From Eubacteriaceae bacterium (lineage in GTDB: Bacteria > Bacillota > Clostridia > Peptostreptococcales > Anaerovoracaceae), in contig CABIXY010000001.1 in the NCBI GenBank assembly GCA_902362805.1, positions 186,001-250,000 of the forward strand: a stretch of DNA of 64,000 bases, in the 5' to 3' direction. Positions 60,980 to 64,000 of the stretch are shown here, in pieces. Within the stretch, counting starts at the first letter, position 1, and each line of letters begins with the position of its first letter. A program made the translations under genes and the position numbers. The notes beneath the pieces were generated by a model that was not told where the DNA came from, did no database searches, and saw nothing but the letters and a program-made list of their open reading frames with translations.

Positions 60980-62371
60980 TTATAACCGCATAGTTAAAAG
61001 TAGATCACACATTTCTTCCATGCATTCTTCATCTACATCATAAGCGATTTGACTGTCGATTACTGTCAAAGCAGCGTGCATCTTTGAAAAATTTTCTAAA
61101 TTACTGTCAAATGGGTTCTCTTCAAAGACGGTGAAATCTGCAATCTTCCCCTGCTCAATGCTGCCAAACTCATCACTTCTGCCGAGGATTTCGGCTGCTT
61201 TTGTGGTCAGTTGATCGATGGCATCGCTGACGCTGTGGCAATGGGCAAAAACTGATTCGTTGAGATAATCGGTAGGCCAAGTGGTAATGTAAGGTGCATC
61301 TTCTTCTGCAGATTGATCGCAGGCGATGATCAAAGTATTGTGCTTGCATCCTTTTGAGCGGACATAACCAAAGCTGTCTGCTGCTTTGTCAAAGGACTCC
61401 TGGTCCAACGCGTCCAGATGAATGTGATAGCCTTTTTCAGCGGCAGCCAGACAGATCGTATCCAGTGCCTCCTGAGAGAAATACGCTTGTTCTTCGTCCT
61501 GGTTCAATTCTAATTTCAGATGATCGAAGGTAATCAGACCGCCTAGTTCTGTACAGTTGGTTTTTCCTGTGGAGAGTTTATGTAAGATGAGTTCAGGATT
61601 GAGCGGTCTGTTTACGTAGAGGCTGCCTGCAAAACGCTGTTTTATGGAGATGCTTTCGCCGATCATGGCAACCAGGCAATCCTGATAGAGCATGCTGAGA
61701 TAGTCAGGGGCGCAGAGATTCATCACAGATGTAATTCCTTTGTCCGCAAGATCTTCTTCGCTTTGTAGGACGGATTTTTCAACCTCCTCAAAGTCAAAGG
61801 GTGAGAGAAAGTTGAGGATATAATCAGCAGAGATATATTCCAGCCCTTCATCTTCGGCAGCCTCCGTGACCATGTCACTAGCCAGCGTATTGATCCAACA
61901 ATGGACGCCGCTGATTCCCAGCAGCACAACTGGGCGGTCATGGACTGCTTCGTCCAAAAGTCTGTGAGCGTCCTCGGGATCGTCATAGTCAGAGAGGATA
62001 TTTTCGTTGTAACCATAGGCAAAGATGACTTCGTTCTCACAGGCTTCTGCATAGTCGGAAACCGCTTCTAAAACTGTGTCCAGATCCCAGACCGGATCGA
62101 TGGCGAGATACTTGTCCTCAAAGACCTTGAGGACTGGTGTTCCGTGAACGTCGATAAATCCCGGGAACACATATTTTTCTTCCAAATCGTAGACGACAGT
62201 GTCCTCCGAGATAATCTCGTCCATGCCATCAAAATCTCCTACGGCCAAAACTCTGCCCTCTCGGCAGGCGACGGCTGAAGCCCACGGAAAGGCTGGATCC
62301 TGCGTGTAAATGTGTCCGTTCATATATATGATATCTGCTGTATTCTTTTTTTTGAAAATGCTAAAAGCCAT
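60980..62371 (-). CDS. Amidohydrolase family protein (YtcJ-like)
   Basis: A 463-residue metal-dependent hydrolase of the amidohydrolase_3 group. Residues 1-60 are the composite beta-sandwich (YMNGHIYTQDPAFPWASAVA), FPGFIDVHGTP (about residue 75) marks the first metal site but reads HGT in place of HxH, and IHLDALDQESFD contributes later ligands. The altered first motif makes catalysis uncertain. Residue composition is markedly acidic. Start ATG 62371 follows AGGAGG; an in-frame ATG at 62389 has no such site. The substrate is unknown. Confidence 0.82.
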   Translation of the reverse strand: MAFSIFKKKNTADIIYMNGHIYTQDPAFPWASAVACREGRVLAVGDFDGMDEIISEDTVVYDLEEKYVFPGFIDVHGTPVLKVFEDKYLAIDPVWDLDTVLEAVSDYAEACENEVIFAYGYNENILSDYDDPEDAHRLLDEAVHDRPVVLLGISGVHCWINTLASDMVTEAAEDEGLEYISADYILNFLSPFDFEEVEKSVLQSEEDLADKGITSVMNLCAPDYLSMLYQDCLVAMIGESISIKQRFAGSLYVNRPLNPELILHKLSTGKTNCTELGGLITFDHLKLELNQDEEQAYFSQEALDTICLAAAEKGYHIHLDALDQESFDKAADSFGYVRSKGCKHNTLIIACDQSAEEDAPYITTWPTDYLNESVFAHCHSVSDAIDQLTTKAAEILGRSDEFGSIEQGKIADFTVFEENPFDSNLENFSKMHAALTVIDSQIAYDVDEECMEEMCDLLLTMRL

Positions 62372-62437
62372 GACATACCTCCTGCTCATTTGATAAAACT
62401 ATTTTACCACAAAAACGTTTTGTGGTAAACTTGGTAT

Positions 62438-62959
62438 ATGAAGATTGAAACATTTGAAAAGACCATAAAGGTCGACGAATTTGTCAAAGGTTATGTCAAT
62501 GTGGAGGAGTTTTTAGAATGCTGCAAGGCATGCGAAAACTACGAACAGGTGTGGTCCTGCCCCACATATGACTTTGACCCGGTAGACTTTTGGAGAGGGT
62601 TTGAAAATCTCTATGTCGTGGGAAAAAAGATGATCCTGGAGGAGGAAGAAAAAGAAAACTGGGAAACTCTCATGACGCAGGTCAAAGAGGATTTGACAGA
62701 AACCCTCTACGTTCTAGAAGGACAATATCCCCACAGCCAATCCTTAAGCGCTGGCAACTGCAAGATCTGCGGTGAGGGAAACTGTACGCGAAAAACTGGC
62801 GAACCTTGCAGGTACTCAGAAAAAATGAGATATTCTATCGAATCCCTGGGAGGGAACGTTGGATTGACCGCCAGTAAGCTGTTGGGAATCGACTTGCAGT
62901 GGATTGCCGAAGGGCAGATTCCCGATTACTTCGTGCTGGTAGGCGGTCTCCTGTACTAG
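62438..62959 (+). CDS. DUF2284 metal-binding protein
   Basis: A 173-residue protein of the DUF2284 family, common in anaerobes. Cysteines occur as CCKACENYEQVWSCP (about residues 28-43) and CKICGEGNCTRKTGEPCR (about 108-126), probably binding an iron-sulfur cluster. Function unknown. The ribosome site is weak. Its stop overlaps, in opposite orientation, the stop of the HAD gene. Confidence 0.88.
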   Translation: MKIETFEKTIKVDEFVKGYVNVEEFLECCKACENYEQVWSCPTYDFDPVDFWRGFENLYVVGKKMILEEEEKENWETLMTQVKEDLTETLYVLEGQYPHSQSLSAGNCKICGEGNCTRKTGEPCRYSEKMRYSIESLGGNVGLTASKLLGIDLQWIAEGQIPDYFVLVGGLLY

Positions 62960-63729
62960 TCGGCAATTTCGCCGATGTTGTTCAGCACCAGTCGCGGCCG
63001 GTAAGGGAATTGGTCGATTTCGTCCCGGCTGGTAACGCCTGAAAGTACGAGAATCGGGTCTAGACCACTCTCAACACCGCCGATAATATCTGTATCCATA
63101 CGATCACCGATCATAGCAGCCTCTTCAGAATGTACGCCTAAAAGGCGGAGTCCTGTTCTCATCATCAGAGGATTTGGTTTCCCGATGAAGTAGGCCTGCT
63201 TTCCTGTTGCCATTTCGATGGGAGATATCAATGCCCGGCAGGCAGGAATGATTCCTCTGCTGGAAGGTCCCGTCAGATCAGAATTGGTACCTATTAGTTT
63301 TGCGCCTCCCCGGACCAATGTGACAGCCTTGCAGATGGCCTCGTAGTTATAGTTTGGACTTTCGCCGACGATGACATAATCAGGTTCTTTATCTGTAATC
63401 GCTACACCGCACTGATAGAGCGCGCCCACCAGTCCCGGCTCTCCGATGACATACGCGCTGCAGTGATGGGTCTGCTCGCTGACGAATTTTGCTGTAGCCA
63501 GCGCACTGGTGTAAAAGTGCCGCTCATCGATATCCAGCCCCATCGTCTTTAATTTCAGACGCAGTTCTAAGGGCGTCTGCCCGCTGTTGTTGGTCAGGAA
63601 TAGAAACTCCTTATTTTCTCTATACAGCCAGTCTACAAATTCTTTTACGCCTGGCAGCAATCGTCCTCCCCAATAGATGACACCATCCATATCACAGATA
63701 AATCCTTTTTTTGCTCTTAATTCCTCCAT
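62956..63729 (-). CDS. HAD superfamily hydrolase (NagD/AraL-like)
   Basis: A 257-residue phosphatase. Motif I ICDMDGVIYWGG (nucleophile and acid Asp residues near 11-13), motif II FLTNNSGQTP, and motif IV IGDRMDTDIIGG are all present, with a C2 cap as in NagD and p-nitrophenylphosphatase-like enzymes. It removes phosphate from a sugar or nucleotide monophosphate. ATG 63729 is chosen for the AAAGGAGG site over the upstream ATG at 63744. Confidence 0.93.
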   Translation of the reverse strand: MEELRAKKGFICDMDGVIYWGGRLLPGVKEFVDWLYRENKEFLFLTNNSGQTPLELRLKLKTMGLDIDERHFYTSALATAKFVSEQTHHCSAYVIGEPGLVGALYQCGVAITDKEPDYVIVGESPNYNYEAICKAVTLVRGGAKLIGTNSDLTGPSSRGIIPACRALISPIEMATGKQAYFIGKPNPLMMRTGLRLLGVHSEEAAMIGDRMDTDIIGGVESGLDPILVLSGVTSRDEIDQFPYRPRLVLNNIGEIAD

Positions 63730-63816
63730 AGCGCCTCCTTTCATTACTCTTATTATAAACCATTAAGGTTAAATTTAGTATCTTGTTTTTGTTAAGACCT
63801 TGTATCTTGTGCAAAA

Positions 63817-63848
63817 TATTGTCGAATTTTGTAATTATAATGACAATA
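63817..63848 (+). promoter_or_regulatory. Dyad around a -10 element
   Basis: TATTGTC (63817-63823) and GACAATA (63842-63848) flank a TATAAT (63836-63841) upstream of the last gene. Likely an operator overlapping the promoter. Confidence 0.5.
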
Positions 63849-63955
63849 CCAGTTTACATGGAAATAATCATAAAAGACCTCGAAGGTTTGGATTACAATA
63901 AAACTGGAAGCGAGTACTTCGCGCCGAGCGTTTATTTTATTATAGGAGGTAGATT

Positions 63956-64000
63956 ATGACAGAAGCAAAAAAACCGCGTCTTCCCAATAAGTTTGAGGCG
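63956..64000 (+). CDS. Start of a gene cut by the window end
   Basis: ATG 63956 follows TAGGAGGTAG; 15 codons are visible (MTEAKKPRLPNKFEA). The basic N-terminus leading into PNKFEA would fit a membrane transporter, but this is too short to assign. Confidence 0.6.
   Translation, partial: MTEAKKPRLPNKFEA

Overview
The window looks like chromosome of an anaerobic, probably spore-forming, amino-acid-using Clostridia bacterium. The grounds are Gram-positive style ribosome binding sites, an LPQTG-anchored surface protein, an Agr-type peptide quorum system, a glycyl radical enzyme, rubredoxin-type oxygen defence, a collagen-like exosporium-type protein and a complete histidine-to-glutamate (Hut/formimino-THF) pathway. 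A gut member of the Anaerovoracaceae (Emergencia-like) is my guess; the sequence does not prove it.

Layout. 1-1.3 kb: decayed aspartate-dehydrogenase-type gene and six 93-bp tandem repeats with nested inverted repeats. 1.3-6.5 kb: LysR regulator, glycyl radical enzyme, its activase and a shikimate-dehydrogenase-like protein; this catabolic cluster has no obvious match to a known pathway and is the best candidate for undescribed chemistry. 6.8-9.7 kb: complete agr locus (AgrC and AgrA on minus, AgrD and AgrB on plus) with a 48-codon AgrD gene that is easily missed and two direct operator repeats. 9.8-14.3 kb: ECF sigma/anti-sigma pair, MATE exporter behind a leader with two tandem hairpins, cytidylate-kinase-like protein, CGHC thioredoxin and acyltransferase. 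14.5-18.5 kb: tightly packed envelope/cysteine/redox genes ending in rubredoxin and a flavin-rubredoxin protein. 18.7-23.3 kb: GGDEF protein, secreted dockerin protein and DUF2148 protein with a decayed copy of its tail. 23.4-27.6 kb: MFS, VOC and beta-helix operon with a divergent LysR. 27.7-38.6 kb: Uma2-type protein, MDR oxidoreductase, an ECF sigma/membrane protein/ABC-exporter operon behind a structured leader, DUF4143 ATPase behind four 23-bp iterons, nucleotidyltransferase, GNAT/MerR pair and the core rpsF-ssb-rpsR operon. 38.8-46.7 kb: large LPQTG surface protein, orphan hisD, a second sigma/regulator pair and an L,D-transpeptidase. 46.7-55.7 kb: repeat array, then hutH, hutU, a second repeat array, a Mesh1-like HD protein, hutI, fchA, ftcD and a GntR regulator. 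55.9-57.8 kb: a tyrosine-recombinase pseudogene split in two by a segment carrying a collagen-like gene. 57.9-64 kb: GGDEF/HD-GYP protein, DUF4430 lipoprotein, amidohydrolase, DUF2284 protein, HAD phosphatase and the start of one more gene.

How it works together. HutH, HutU and HutI take histidine to formiminoglutamate; FtcD and FchA move the formimino group to tetrahydrofolate and deaminate it, so one-carbon units and glutamate are recovered. The GRE cluster, the beta-helix cluster and the hut cluster each carry their own one-component regulator, which suggests a substrate-switching fermenter.

Beyond genes, two intergenic repeat families (46.7-47.2 and 51.4-51.7 kb) and the ECF-sigma leader (30.0 kb) share one irregular hairpin design: a GCC/GGC clamp, an AG-type bulge on the 5' side only, then a second CC/GG stem. 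The upper stem differs between copies while pairing is kept. This recurring element is not explained by the annotated genes.
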